From contig JAFLDE010000020.1 in the NCBI GenBank assembly GCA_017302655.1, forward strand, positions 1-56,773: a stretch of DNA of 56,773 nucleotides. The letters run 5' to 3'. Position numbers and translations under genes: made by a program. This DNA comes from Burkholderiales bacterium. GTDB taxonomy: Bacteria; Pseudomonadota; Gammaproteobacteria; Burkholderiales; Burkholderiaceae_C. The notes beneath the pieces are model-generated. The model worked only from the letters and a program-made list of their open reading frames with translations. It was not told the origin of the DNA and did no database searches. Below are positions 15,499 through 24,248 of this stretch, piece after piece (within the stretch, counting starts at the first letter, position 1; each line of letters opens with the position of its first letter).

Positions 15499-15997
15499 CC
15501 CTTGGACCCTGCGACCCTGGCGCCCCGGAGACGAGGCGGCCTTGGCCCGGGCCGCGAACGACGATCGCATCCTGCGCTGGATGAGCGACACCTGGCCCGA
15601 GCCCTACACCGTGGCCGACGCGGCCTGGTGGGTGAACGAGGGCAGCCTGGCCGGCAGCACCTGGGCGCTGTGCTTAAAGGACGTGCCGCAGGGCGGCGTG
15701 GGCGCGCACCCGCAAACCGGCTTCCAGCGTTGCAACGTTGAGGTCGGCTGGTGGCTTGCGCCCGCGCATTGGGGCCAAGGCCTCGTGCCTCTGGCCGCGC
15801 GCTGGCTGGTGGAGCAGGCCTTGCTGAACCCCGAAGTGACGCGCGTGTTCGCGCCCATCCATGCGGGCAACATCCCGTCTGGCCGTGTGGCCGAGAAGAT
15901 CGGCATGCGGCTGGAATCCGTCCAACCGCGCAGCGCCATCAAGCGCGGGACGGTCATTGACCGACACCTGTACGCCCTCTATCGAGACCCCCCCTGA
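15482..15997 (+). CDS. GNAT-family N-acetyltransferase (RimJ/RimL-like)
   Basis: 171 residues from a GTG at 15482, overlapping the VOC gene by 17 bp. The protein reads as an Acetyltransf_3-type GNAT: LRPWRPGDEAALARAANDD, VGWWLAPAHWGQGLVPLAAR (the region binding acetyl-CoA) and HAGNIPSGRVAEKIGMRLE (the RimJ/RimL Asn-x-x-Ser-x-x-x-x-x-Lys-hGF-like motif). The acceptor could be a protein N-terminus or a small amine. Its last base overlaps the start of the carbonic anhydrase gene. Confidence 0.85.
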   Translation: MNSLPDPWTLRPWRPGDEAALARAANDDRILRWMSDTWPEPYTVADAAWWVNEGSLAGSTWALCLKDVPQGGVGAHPQTGFQRCNVEVGWWLAPAHWGQGLVPLAARWLVEQALLNPEVTRVFAPIHAGNIPSGRVAEKIGMRLESVQPRSAIKRGTVIDRHLYALYRDPP

Positions 15998-16674
15998 TGA
16001 GCAGCAGCAAGGAACTCGGCGAGCTGTTCGCCAACAACCGCCGCTGGGCCGCCAGCCTGGAGGCACGTGAGCCGGGCTTCTTCAGCAAGCTGCTGGCGCA
16101 GCAAACCCCGCAATACCTGTGGATTGGCTGCTCCGACAGCCGCGTGCCGGCCAACGACCTCGTCGGCCTGCTGCCCGGAGAGCTGTTCGTGCACCGCAAT
16201 GTGGCCAACCTGGTGGTGCACACCGACCTGAACGCACTCTCGGTCATCCAGTACGCGGTGGACGTGCTGAATGTGCTGCATGTCATCGTCGTCGGCCACA
16301 GCCAGTGCGGTGGGGTACGCGCGGCCCTGGCCGGCCAGCGAGCCGGGCTGGTGGACAACTGGTTGCGCCATGTGCAGGACGTGCGCGACATGCACGCCGG
16401 CCTGCTGGCCTGCATTCCCGATGGACCCAAGCGCCTGGACGCGCTGGTGGAGCTGAACGTGCTGGAGCAGGCGCGCAATGTCTGCTTCACCACCATCGTG
16501 AAGGACGCTTGGGCGCGGGGGCAGTCGGTCACTGTGCATGGCTGGGTGTACGGGCTGCACGACGGCCATCTGCAAGATTTGCGCATCACGGCCAGCTGCC
16601 TGGACGACGTGCTGCCGGCCTATTCGCGCGGCTTGGCCGCACTCACCGCACGCTACCTGGAGAGTGATCTCTGA
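15997..16674 (+). CDS. can: Beta-class carbonic anhydrase
   Basis: 225 residues, the usual length of Can. It interconverts CO2 and bicarbonate in the cytoplasm and supplies bicarbonate to carboxylases. Zinc ligands are visible as Cys45 (in CSDSR, with the Asp47/Arg49 dyad), His101 and Cys104 ([11 protein letters not shown]). [20 protein letters not shown] follows the first motif as in the family. It is coupled to the acetyltransferase before it and overlaps aceK by one base (TGATG). Confidence 0.95.
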   Translation: MSSSKELGELFANNRRWAASLEAREPGFFSKLLAQQTPQYLWIGCSDSRVPANDLVGLLPGELFVHRNVANLVVHTDLNALSVIQYAVDVLNVLHVIVVGHSQCGGVRAALAGQRAGLVDNWLRHVQDVRDMHAGLLACIPDGPKRLDALVELNVLEQARNVCFTTIVKDAWARGQSVTVHGWVYGLHDGHLQDLRITASCLDDVLPAYSRGLAALTARYLESDL

Positions 16675-18479
16675 TGTTTCCGCACCAGCTCAACGACCCG
16701 CGTGCCCACGAGATCGCCCAGGCCCTGCTGGGTGGCTTCAACCGCCACTACCGCCTCTTCCGCGAGACCACGGCCCGTGCCAAGCAACGCTTCGAGCTAG
16801 CGGACTGGCATGGCCAGCAGAAGGCGCAGGCCGAACGCATCGCCTTCTACGACACGCGGGTGGGCGAGGCCGTTGAGCTTCTTGAAGCCGGCTACCAGGC
16901 TTCGGAGTTGCCCATGGAGGTGTGGCAGCAGATCAAGCTGCACTACATCGGCCTGCTCACCAATCACCTCCAGCCCGAGCTGGCCGAGACCTTCTTCAAC
17001 TCGGTGTGCACGCGCATCCTGCACCACAGCTATTTCCACAACGACTTCCTGTTCGTGCGGCCGGCGGTCAGCACCGAGTACATCGAGAACGACGAGCCTG
17101 CCGCCAAGCCCACCTACCGTGCCTATTACCCGGAGCCCGGCAAGCTGGGCGAGACCTTCCGCCGCATCGTCACCAACTTCCAGTTGAAGACGCCCTTCGA
17201 GGACCCGGAGCGCGACGTGGCCCGGGTGGCCGAGGCGGTGGAGCGGCATCTGGGCGGCAAGAAGTGGCGCACCAACTTCCAGGTGCAGGTGCTCTCCAGC
17301 CTGTTCTTCCGCAACAAAGGCGCCTACGTGGTGGGCAAGATCATCAACGGCTTTCATGAGACGCCGTTCGCCTTGCCCATCCTGCATGTGGAGTCGACGC
17401 CGACAGCAGCCCGCTCAGGAGGTGAGCGTCGCGGCGAGACCGGGAGTCCGCCGTCCCGTCTGGTGATCGACGCCCTGCTGTTCGGCGAGGAGGACCTGCT
17501 CGCGCTGTTCAGCTTTGCGCGGGCCTACTTCATGGTGGACATCGAGGTGCCCTCGGCCGCCGTGCAGTTCCTGCGCAGCCTGATGCCCAGGAAACCGCGC
17601 AGCGAGATCTACAGCGCCGTCGGCCTGCAAAAGCACGGCAAGAACCTGTTCTATCGCGACCTGCAGTACCACCTGCGCCATTCCAGCGACAAGTTCCGCA
17701 TCGCACCCGGCATCAAGGGCATGGTCATGCTGGTGTTCGACCTGCCCAGCTTCCCCTTCGTCTTCAAGATGATCAAGGACTTCTACCCGCCGCAGAAGGA
17801 CACCACGCGGGAGCAGATCCAGGGCAAGTTCCTGCTCGTGAAGCAGCACGACCGCGTCGGCCGCATGGCCGACACCCTGGAGTACAGCAACGTGGCCTTG
17901 CCGCGCCGCCGTTTCGAGGAAGACCTGATCAAGGAACTGCGCCACTACTGCCCCAGCCTGCTCGACGAAAGCGACCCCGACGACATCGTGCTCAAGCACT
18001 GCTACGTCGAACGTCGCATGATTCCGCTCAACCTCTACCTGCAGGACGCCACGCCGGCCCAGGCTGAGGCAGCCGTCATCGAGTACGGCAACGCCATCAA
18101 GGACCTGGTGGCCGCCAACATCTTCCCCGGCGACATGCTGTGGAAGAACTTCGGCGTGACGCGCCAGGGCAAGGTGGTGTTCTACGACTACGACGAGATC
18201 GAGTACCTCACCGACTGCAACTTCCGCAAGGTGCCCGCGCCGCGCAACGAGGAGGACGAGATGTCCGGCGAGATCTGGTACGCGGTCAACAAGGGCGATG
18301 TCTTCCCGGAAACCTTCGGCCCTTTCCTGCTCGGCCACGACACCGTGCGCGCGCCCTTCCTCAAGCACCACGCCGACCTGCTCGACCCCGCCTTCTGGCA
18401 GGGCTGCAAGCAAGCCATCTTGGCTGGGCATGTGCATGACGTGTTCCCTTACGACGCATCGCGCCGCTTCGCGCGTTAG
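16674..18479 (+). CDS. aceK: Isocitrate dehydrogenase kinase/phosphatase
   Basis: 601 residues. AceK phosphorylates and dephosphorylates isocitrate dehydrogenase and so switches carbon between the TCA cycle and the glyoxylate shunt. Family motifs include [32 protein letters not shown], the ATP-binding region [19 protein letters not shown], and [18 protein letters not shown] near the C-terminus. A poorly conserved Gly/Arg-rich stretch near residues 243-260 ([14 protein letters not shown]) replaces the short loop usual there and is probably a tolerated insertion. The gene suits an organism that grows on acetate or fatty acids, in line with the acyl-CoA dehydrogenases nearby. Confidence 0.96.
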   Translation: MFPHQLNDPRAHEIAQALLGGFNRHYRLFRETTARAKQRFELADWHGQQKAQAERIAFYDTRVGEAVELLEAGYQASELPMEVWQQIKLHYIGLLTNHLQPELAETFFNSVCTRILHHSYFHNDFLFVRPAVSTEYIENDEPAAKPTYRAYYPEPGKLGETFRRIVTNFQLKTPFEDPERDVARVAEAVERHLGGKKWRTNFQVQVLSSLFFRNKGAYVVGKIINGFHETPFALPILHVESTPTAARSGGERRGETGSPPSRLVIDALLFGEEDLLALFSFARAYFMVDIEVPSAAVQFLRSLMPRKPRSEIYSAVGLQKHGKNLFYRDLQYHLRHSSDKFRIAPGIKGMVMLVFDLPSFPFVFKMIKDFYPPQKDTTREQIQGKFLLVKQHDRVGRMADTLEYSNVALPRRRFEEDLIKELRHYCPSLLDESDPDDIVLKHCYVERRMIPLNLYLQDATPAQAEAAVIEYGNAIKDLVAANIFPGDMLWKNFGVTRQGKVVFYDYDEIEYLTDCNFRKVPAPRNEEDEMSGEIWYAVNKGDVFPETFGPFLLGHDTVRAPFLKHHADLLDPAFWQGCKQAILAGHVHDVFPYDASRRFAR

Positions 18480-18521
18480 CATCCTGTCTCGCGTTGCAAT
18501 TGCGACGCACGGAGCCACGTC

Positions 18522-18821
18522 ATGAAAACCGCCTCCCTCCCTTCGCTGCGCGTCACCCCCGAGTTCCGCGAAGCCGCCGAGTCTGTGCTCAAGGAAGGCG
18601 AGACCGTCTCCATGCTGATGGAGACCGCCATGCGTGGCGAGGTGCAGCGCCGCCAGGTGCGGGCGGAGTTCCTGCGCCGGGGCATCGAGTCGCTGGAGGA
18701 GTACCGGCGCACGGGGGTGTCGTACAGCGTTGAAGAGGTGTTCGGCGAACTTCGCGAGCGCGTCGAGGCCAGGCGGAAGCAGCTGCTGCGCCAGGAAGCC
18801 AAACAGAGCGCCAAGCGGTGA
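18522..18821 (+). CDS. Putative antitoxin of a ParE-type toxin-antitoxin pair
   Basis: 99 residues. The N-terminal half (LPSLRVTPEFREAAESVLKE, then GETVSMLMETAMRGEVQRRQ) looks like a ribbon-helix-helix DNA-binding antitoxin of the ParD or YlcI/YnfO kind. The charged C-terminus (VFGELRERVEARRKQLLRQE) would wrap the toxin. Its stop overlaps the GTG start of the toxin gene. Such antitoxins usually repress their own promoter, which should lie in the 42-bp gap after aceK or within the aceK end. Confidence 0.8.
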   Translation: MKTASLPSLRVTPEFREAAESVLKEGETVSMLMETAMRGEVQRRQVRAEFLRRGIESLEEYRRTGVSYSVEEVFGELRERVEARRKQLLRQEAKQSAKR

Positions 18822-19141
18822 AGGCTGCCGGCTTCGCCGTGCGCTTCACGGCGCAGGCCCGAGCCGACCTGCAGCGCCTGCTGGACTTTCTGATCGACCG
18901 CGCTCGCCAGGCAGAGGACCTGGGGGTCGCGTTGGACACCATCGACGCGCTGGAGGTCGAAATCCGGCACCGCCTCGCATCCACTCCCTATCTGTACCGG
19001 CATCCCGGTCCCGGCTCGCAGCTTCGCGAGCTGGTCATCCCGGCAGCGGGTAACGGCTACCTGGCGCTCTACGACATCACCGACGCTCGGCAGGTCACCG
19101 TGATCGCCGTCCGCCACCAACTCGAGGACGACTACCTATGA
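18818..19141 (+). CDS. RelE/ParE-family toxin
   Basis: 107 residues from a GTG overlapping the antitoxin stop. The fold is RelE/ParE: FAVRFTAQARADLQRLLDFL at the N-terminus, YLYRHPGPGSQLRELVIPAAG in the middle, and YLALYDITDARQVTVIAVRHQ at the end, which matches the usual ParE C-terminal strand (Y.I......V.VL.V.H). ParE toxins inhibit DNA gyrase, whereas RelE toxins cut mRNA; sequence alone favours ParE. The stop overlaps the next gene (ATGA), so a third gene may be co-transcribed. Confidence 0.85.
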   Translation: MKAAGFAVRFTAQARADLQRLLDFLIDRARQAEDLGVALDTIDALEVEIRHRLASTPYLYRHPGPGSQLRELVIPAAGNGYLALYDITDARQVTVIAVRHQLEDDYL

Positions 19142-19632
19142 ACTGGCCCGCCGACCTCTGGGAACAAGCCAGCTACATCGTCACCGTCATTGGCCTGCCT
19201 TTCGCCATCTGGGTCTTCCTCAAGCAGGAACGTGCCGAACGTGAGAACGAGGAGGAGGAGGCCTATCTGCTGCTGGCCGACGCCTACGACGAGTTCCTCA
19301 AGGTGGTGTTGGCCCACAGCGATCTGCAGTTGCGCACCCAGACTGCGCTCGAGAACCCCACACCCGAGCAACGCGAGCGCATGCAGGTGATCTTCGAGAT
19401 GCTGATCAGCCTCTTCGAACGCGCCTACCTGGTGGCCTGGAAGCCCGAGATGAGCGAGAGCGAGAAGCGGCGCTGGAACAGCTGGGACGACGCCATGCGC
19501 GAATGGTGCGCGCGCGACGACTTCTTCTTCCTGCTGCCGCAACTGCTGCGCGGCGAAGACGCCGCCTTCGCCGCGCACCTTCAGCAGGTTGCCAAGGAGG
19601 TGCGCGGCACCGGCCTGGTGCTGAACGCATGA
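19138..19632 (+). CDS. Single-span membrane protein with acidic helical cytoplasmic part
   Basis: 164 residues starting in an ATGA overlap with the toxin stop. One membrane segment near the N-terminus (ASYIVTVIGLPFAIWVFL) is followed by a long charged helical region (KQERAERENEEEEAYLLLAD and onward). The hydrophobic FFFLLPQLL stretch near the end is too short and charged around it to count as a second span. It resembles small DUF-type proteins with an N-terminal TM and a helical bundle, but I cannot name the family. It is coupled both upstream and downstream. Confidence 0.65.
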   Translation: MNWPADLWEQASYIVTVIGLPFAIWVFLKQERAERENEEEEAYLLLADAYDEFLKVVLAHSDLQLRTQTALENPTPEQRERMQVIFEMLISLFERAYLVAWKPEMSESEKRRWNSWDDAMREWCARDDFFFLLPQLLRGEDAAFAAHLQQVAKEVRGTGLVLNA

Positions 19633-21482
19633 AGCCCCGGCGGCCAACTCCCCTAGCCCACGTCATCGGTCTGCTGGCCCAGTACCTGCTGCTGACGGCG
19701 CTGCCGAGCGGGGGGCTGGCTCAGCCCGTGCAGGCGGGCCCTGCCTACCGATGGAATCACAGCCCTTCGCTGGACATCCGCGAAGGGCAGGCGCCTGGCA
19801 CCAAGCTCCTGCACCGGCTGGGCCAGGGCCAGCGCGTGGTGTTGCTGCGCAGCGTGGGCAGTCAGTGCGAGGTGCGGGAGGGCGACCTCCCAGGGCGGAC
19901 ACCGCCTCCAGGGTTCGCGCCGCCCCTGCAGGGCTGGGCCACCTGCGCGAGCTTGGCCGCCCAGCCGTTGCCCATGCCGGATGAACGCTGGGTGGCCAGT
20001 GGCCCGCTGCTGGTGCGCACGCAAGCGACGGCGGATGCGCCGGTGCAGGCGCGTTTGCAGCAGGGCAGCCGGGTTCGATTGATCAAGCCGGGTCCGGAAG
20101 AGGGCTATTGCGAGCTTGGTTTTGGGGGGTTCTATGGCCCCGCGCCTGACTCGATGCGCGGCTTTGTGGCCTGTCGCTTCTTGAGCCCGCGCTGGGTGGC
20201 ACCAGCGCGCGCGGGCGAAGCGGGCGTGCCGGCTGAGCGGCGCTGGGCCGCCGGGTCCGGGGTGCTGTTGCGGACGGCGGCGCAGCCCCAGGCCGAAGTG
20301 CTGGCGCGCCTGCCGCTGAACACCGAGATGAATCTGCGAGCCCAGCCTGCGCCGGATGCCAGCTACTGTGCGGTGCAAACCCAGATTCCCACGCAGTCAC
20401 CACAGGACGGTTTCGTGGCCTGCAAGCTGTTGGCGCGTTCACCCGTGGCGCCGGAGCGCATCGGCGTGAGCGCCTGGGAGCGCTGGGGCGTCTCGGAGAG
20501 CAACCTCGAGTACAACCCGAGGCAAATGTTTGCGCTCGAACCCTCTTGGGACTGGATGGCGCATTACGAGACCCAACAGGGCCACGCTTGCGAGGGGGCA
20601 CATTGCCCACCGCGCGATGCGGATTTCGAGGTCGAGCGCGCTCGCATGCGCCAGCTTCTTCATGGGCAGCTGGTCGCCGAGCGCGAACCGCCGCCACCGC
20701 TGCCCAGCCTGACCGAGGTCGATGGCAGGGCCTGGACGGAACGGGGCTCGCCGGACTTTCCGCTGGAAGGGCCGATGGCTGCCGCCCGCGTGAAAGCCTT
20801 TCTCGCCGCCTTGCCGTTGCAGCCTCCGGCGCCGTCCTGGTTCCGCTCGGAGGCCGAACTGGCCGATCCCGCCACCCCGCTGGCGCAGCTGGCCCATCGC
20901 TTCGACGCGCAGCAGCGCTGGTACGTGGGGGCGCTGCTGAACCCGCAGGATTGGGCGCATGCGCGCGTCGAGCGCCTGACCCAACCCCTGGTGCGCGTGG
21001 AGTTGCTCAGCGATGGCCGGGTGCGCGCCCGGTCGCAGCTGCCGCAGCAGGTGCGGGGTGCGTGGCGCCCGGACGTGGACTACCTGTGTGAGGACTGGCC
21101 CGGCGAAGGCTTTGCCTTTGGCGACCTCGATGGCGCCACCGCCCAACGCAACGGCTGGCAGGCCTCGCCCGCCGGCCCGCGCCGGCTGTTCTGGTTCTAC
21201 AGCAGCCGTCCCCCAGCCGCGGCAGCCAAGGCCCTGGGTGCCTTGGAGCGCGTGGCGCTCAAGCGCGAGCAGCATGGCTTCACCCGCCTGGAGTGGCGTC
21301 GCTTCGATCTGGATGGCGATGGCCTGCCCGATCTGCTCTGGGCCGAGGCCACTGGCCGCGCCCCTGGGCACCTGGACGAACGCCCCGCCCACGATGACCC
21401 CTGGGTGCGGCTGCTGTTCGTGAACCTGGCCGGGCAGTGGAGGCTGCTGGGCAGCGATGTGATGTCCTACGGCTGCGGCTGA
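19629..21482 (+). CDS. Large secreted protein with three SH3-like repeats
   Basis: 617 residues from the ATG at 19629 (ATGA overlap). A signal peptide (LLAQYLLLTALPSGGLAQ) precedes three similar beta-rich units at roughly residues 38-110, 120-190 and 205-275. Each unit has a bacterial-SH3-like pattern (LDIREGQAPGTKLLHRL; LLVRTQATADAPVQARL; VLLRTAAQPQAEVLARL) and ends in a cysteine-containing turn (GWATCASL, GFVACRFL, GFVACKLL). The C-terminal half is unassigned and includes DLDGDGLPDLLW, an EF-hand/FG-GAP-like calcium loop. No catalytic motif is seen. It is probably an envelope-binding protein. Confidence 0.7.
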   Translation: MKPRRPTPLAHVIGLLAQYLLLTALPSGGLAQPVQAGPAYRWNHSPSLDIREGQAPGTKLLHRLGQGQRVVLLRSVGSQCEVREGDLPGRTPPPGFAPPLQGWATCASLAAQPLPMPDERWVASGPLLVRTQATADAPVQARLQQGSRVRLIKPGPEEGYCELGFGGFYGPAPDSMRGFVACRFLSPRWVAPARAGEAGVPAERRWAAGSGVLLRTAAQPQAEVLARLPLNTEMNLRAQPAPDASYCAVQTQIPTQSPQDGFVACKLLARSPVAPERIGVSAWERWGVSESNLEYNPRQMFALEPSWDWMAHYETQQGHACEGAHCPPRDADFEVERARMRQLLHGQLVAEREPPPPLPSLTEVDGRAWTERGSPDFPLEGPMAAARVKAFLAALPLQPPAPSWFRSEAELADPATPLAQLAHRFDAQQRWYVGALLNPQDWAHARVERLTQPLVRVELLSDGRVRARSQLPQQVRGAWRPDVDYLCEDWPGEGFAFGDLDGATAQRNGWQASPAGPRRLFWFYSSRPPAAAAKALGALERVALKREQHGFTRLEWRRFDLDGDGLPDLLWAEATGRAPGHLDERPAHDDPWVRLLFVNLAGQWRLLGSDVMSYGCG

Positions 21483-21500
21483 CACGGAGCGAGGCGATCG

Positions 21501-22415
21501 ATGCAAGAACTGACGTTCCCTGCCTTCGACAACCCAGCCCAGTTTGACGCCTTCCACGACGACCCCGCCGCCTGGCGACCGCTCATGGAGGCACTGGTGC
21601 GCGCGCAAGGCTGGACGGGCGACTGGCAGCCGGCCGGCGAGGGCACGGTGCTGGTGGCGCTTCTAGGGCAGGTGGAGGTGCTCAAGCTCTACCCGCCCTT
21701 CCTTCGCGACCACTGGGCGTTCGAGCGCGGACTCATGCCACGCCTGCACGGCCGGCTCTCCCTGCCCACGCCCGAGCTCCTGGCCAGCGGGGAGGCACAA
21801 GGCTGGTCCTGGACGCGCATGAGCTTCCTGCCCGGTCGGCTGATGGAAGCAGTCTGGGCGCAGTGGGAAGAGCCGCTTCGCCTGCGTGCCTTGCGCCGCA
21901 TCGGCGAACTCATTCGCGAGGTCCACGCGTTGCCGGTGGGCGCGCAGGCTTCGCTGGCCCCCAACTGGGGAGACTTCATCGCCCGGCAGCGCGCGGGTTG
22001 CTTCGCGCGCCAGCAGCGCACCGGGCTGCCGGCGCACCTGTTGGCCGAGCTGCCAGCCTTCCTGGACGGCCCGATCCCGAGTGGCCCCGATGTGCTGCTG
22101 ACCGGCGAGTACGCCCCCATGAACCTGCTCGTCGACGAGGCCGGCGAGCTCAGCGGCATGTTCGACTTTGGGGACGGGCTGGTCGGCCCTTCCGCCTACG
22201 ACTGGCTGGGGCCGCTGACCTTTCTGGCCGCCGGCAGAGCGTCGCGCGTGCAAGCCTTGTTCGACGGCCTTGCCATGCCGCGCCCCGCGCCTGACGCGCT
22301 GATGCGTCTCTTCCTGCTGCACCGCTACAGCTGCCTGCGCATCCAGCTTCGCGATGTCGAAGGCTGGCAGCGTGAACAAAACCTCTCAGCGTTGGCGCAG
22401 CGGCTCTTCGGCTGA
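21501..22415 (+). CDS. APH-fold phosphotransferase with altered catalytic loop
   Basis: 304 residues. The overall pattern matches aminoglycoside phosphotransferase/choline kinase-like enzymes: a Lys in VEVLKLYPPF, then LLTGEYAPMNLLVDEAGE and MFDFGDGLVGPSAYDW. The usual catalytic HGD is replaced by TGE in TGEYAPMN, although the Asn and the downstream DFGD metal site are kept. Related family members with a GEY loop exist, so this may be a distinct kinase subgroup, not a dead enzyme. Substrate unknown; it is unlikely to be a resistance gene in this setting. Confidence 0.75.
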   Translation: MQELTFPAFDNPAQFDAFHDDPAAWRPLMEALVRAQGWTGDWQPAGEGTVLVALLGQVEVLKLYPPFLRDHWAFERGLMPRLHGRLSLPTPELLASGEAQGWSWTRMSFLPGRLMEAVWAQWEEPLRLRALRRIGELIREVHALPVGAQASLAPNWGDFIARQRAGCFARQQRTGLPAHLLAELPAFLDGPIPSGPDVLLTGEYAPMNLLVDEAGELSGMFDFGDGLVGPSAYDWLGPLTFLAAGRASRVQALFDGLAMPRPAPDALMRLFLLHRYSCLRIQLRDVEGWQREQNLSALAQRLFG

Positions 22416-22508
22416 GTTCGCCGTTCATCGCCACCGCTGTCGATTCGGCGCTGGCCAGATGCCGTCCGGCCTTCCCGTGGCCACAGTGCGCCCATCCCAA
22501 CCCACCCC

Positions 22509-23366
22509 ATGACTGCCATGAAGACCCTGATCGCCACCCTCGCCCTCGGCTTTGCCGCCTTCGCCCAAGCCGGCCCGCAGGTGAAGGTGGTCGGCGAAGG
22601 CCGACCCGTGCTGATGATCCCCGGCCTGGCGAGCGGCGCCGAGGTATGGACCGAGGCCTGCGCCGCGCTGCAACCCGGCGTGCAATGCCATCTGGTGCAA
22701 CTGCCCGGCTTCGCCGGCAGCGCGCCGGTACCGAACGAGCCCTACCTGGAAGCCCAGCGCGATGCCCTGCGCGCCTATTTGAAGGACAAGGGTCTGAGCG
22801 GCGTGGACATCGTCGGCCACAGCCTGGGCGGCAACTTGGCGCTGATGCTCGCCGCCGCCGAGCCGCAGCAAGTGCGCCGCCTGGTGATCGTGGACAGCCT
22901 GCCCTTCCTCGCCGCGCTGCGCAACCCGGCGGCTACTCCCGAACAGGCGAAGCAAATGGGCGCCGGCATGCGTGCGCAGATGAAGAGCCAGGGGGACAAG
23001 CCCATGCCCGAGGCCCAGCACAAGGCCATGGCCCAGGGCATGACGCGCTCGGCCGAAGGACAGCAGACCCTGGTCCGCTGGGGCCTGGCCAGCGACCCGG
23101 CCACTGTCGCGCAGGCCATGAGCGAGATCTGGGGCGGCGACTTCCGCCCGCTGCTGCCGAAGGTTGAGCAGCCCACCCTTCTGCTGGGCTCCTGGGCCGC
23201 CTACCAGCCCATGGGCGCCACGCTGGAAAGCACCCGCGCCCTGTTCGAGCGCCAGTACCAGGGCTTGAAGCACTTGCGCATCGCGATGAGCGAGAAGGGC
23301 TTCCACTTCCTGATGTGGGACGACCGCGACTGGCTGGCCGGCCAGCTGCGTGAATTCCTGCGCTGA
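22509..23366 (+). CDS. Alpha/beta hydrolase, exported
   Basis: 285 residues (or 282 from the ATG at 22518). The N-terminus KTLIATLALGFAAFAQAG is a signal peptide, so this hydrolase should act in the periplasm or outside the cell. The fold is clear: oxyanion-hole region VLMIPGLASGAEVW, nucleophile elbow VGHSLGGNLAL, and a late His in KGFHFLMWDD. The acid residue is probably in the QPTLLLGS region or just before. An esterase-like activity is likely; the substrate is not apparent. Confidence 0.85.
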   Translation: MTAMKTLIATLALGFAAFAQAGPQVKVVGEGRPVLMIPGLASGAEVWTEACAALQPGVQCHLVQLPGFAGSAPVPNEPYLEAQRDALRAYLKDKGLSGVDIVGHSLGGNLALMLAAAEPQQVRRLVIVDSLPFLAALRNPAATPEQAKQMGAGMRAQMKSQGDKPMPEAQHKAMAQGMTRSAEGQQTLVRWGLASDPATVAQAMSEIWGGDFRPLLPKVEQPTLLLGSWAAYQPMGATLESTRALFERQYQGLKHLRIAMSEKGFHFLMWDDRDWLAGQLREFLR

Positions 23367-23411
23367 GCCTGATCTCACCTTGAGCCGGCCGGCCGCAACA
23401 ATGCGCCGGCG

Positions 23412-24212
23412 ATGAAGCTCAAGAGAAGCACGATCCGGCGAGCCGCCGCTGGCCTGCTCGCCGCCTGCCTGAGCGGGTGGGCGAGCGCGGCCTCCGAGAC
23501 CGCCGTGGCCGATTCCCCACCGACCGAGCTGCGGCTGGGTTTCACCCGCAGCTGGGCCATGCCCTGGGGCGAGGTGGTGGGCGAAGAGGTGCGCGCCGGC
23601 ATCCACCGTGACATCGGCGAGGCGCTGGCGCGCCGTCTTGGTTTGCCGTTGGTTTGGGCCCGGGTGCCGCAGCAGCGCGAGATCGCGCCGCACTCCGCTG
23701 AGCACATGCGCCGGCACGCGGACCTGGGCTGTGGCATGCACCCGAGCTGGTTCCCCAACGCCGCGCATCACCAATGGAGCCCGCCCCTGTTCGACATCGG
23801 CGACCAACTCGTGGGTCGCCAGGGGCAGGCGGCACCGGCCACCGTGAAGTCCTTGCCGAGCGGCACCCGCGTCGGCACCGTGCGCGGCTACCACTACCCG
23901 ATGCTGCAGCCGCTCTTTGACAGCGGCCAGCTGCGGCGCGACGACGCCCCCGACCAGGCCGCCGCGCTGCGCAAGCTGGTGCGTGGGCACACGGCGGTGG
24001 CCGTGGTCAGCCAGCAGTCGCTGCACTGGTTCCAGCGCCAGCACCCGGACGCCCGACTCGCCGACTGGCGCCTGCCCGTGCAGGCCGCGCAATACCACTG
24101 CGCCATCCCCAAGGGCTCGCCGCTGCAGCCCGAGCCGGTCTGGCAGGCCTTGGAGGCCATGAAGCGCGAGGGCGAGTTGGCGCGCATCCTGGCGCGCTAT
24201 GCGCCGGGCTGA
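23412..24212 (+). CDS. Periplasmic solute-binding protein (SBP family 3-like)
   Basis: 266 residues with a signal peptide (AAAGLLAACLSGWASAAS). The two-lobed binding-protein pattern appears as LRLGFTRSWAMPWG, then IHRDIGEALARRLGLPL, GTRVGTVRGYHYPML and AVAVVSQQSLHWF, ending AMKREGELARILARYAPG as in SBP_bac_3 proteins. No permease or ATPase gene is adjacent. It may be a stand-alone sensor or scavenging protein, as often found in Burkholderiales. Confidence 0.8.
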   Translation: MKLKRSTIRRAAAGLLAACLSGWASAASETAVADSPPTELRLGFTRSWAMPWGEVVGEEVRAGIHRDIGEALARRLGLPLVWARVPQQREIAPHSAEHMRRHADLGCGMHPSWFPNAAHHQWSPPLFDIGDQLVGRQGQAAPATVKSLPSGTRVGTVRGYHYPMLQPLFDSGQLRRDDAPDQAAALRKLVRGHTAVAVVSQQSLHWFQRQHPDARLADWRLPVQAAQYHCAIPKGSPLQPEPVWQALEAMKREGELARILARYAPG

Positions 24213-24248
24213 CGGCGAACCCCATCGGCGCTTCGATCCGCCCTCCGT

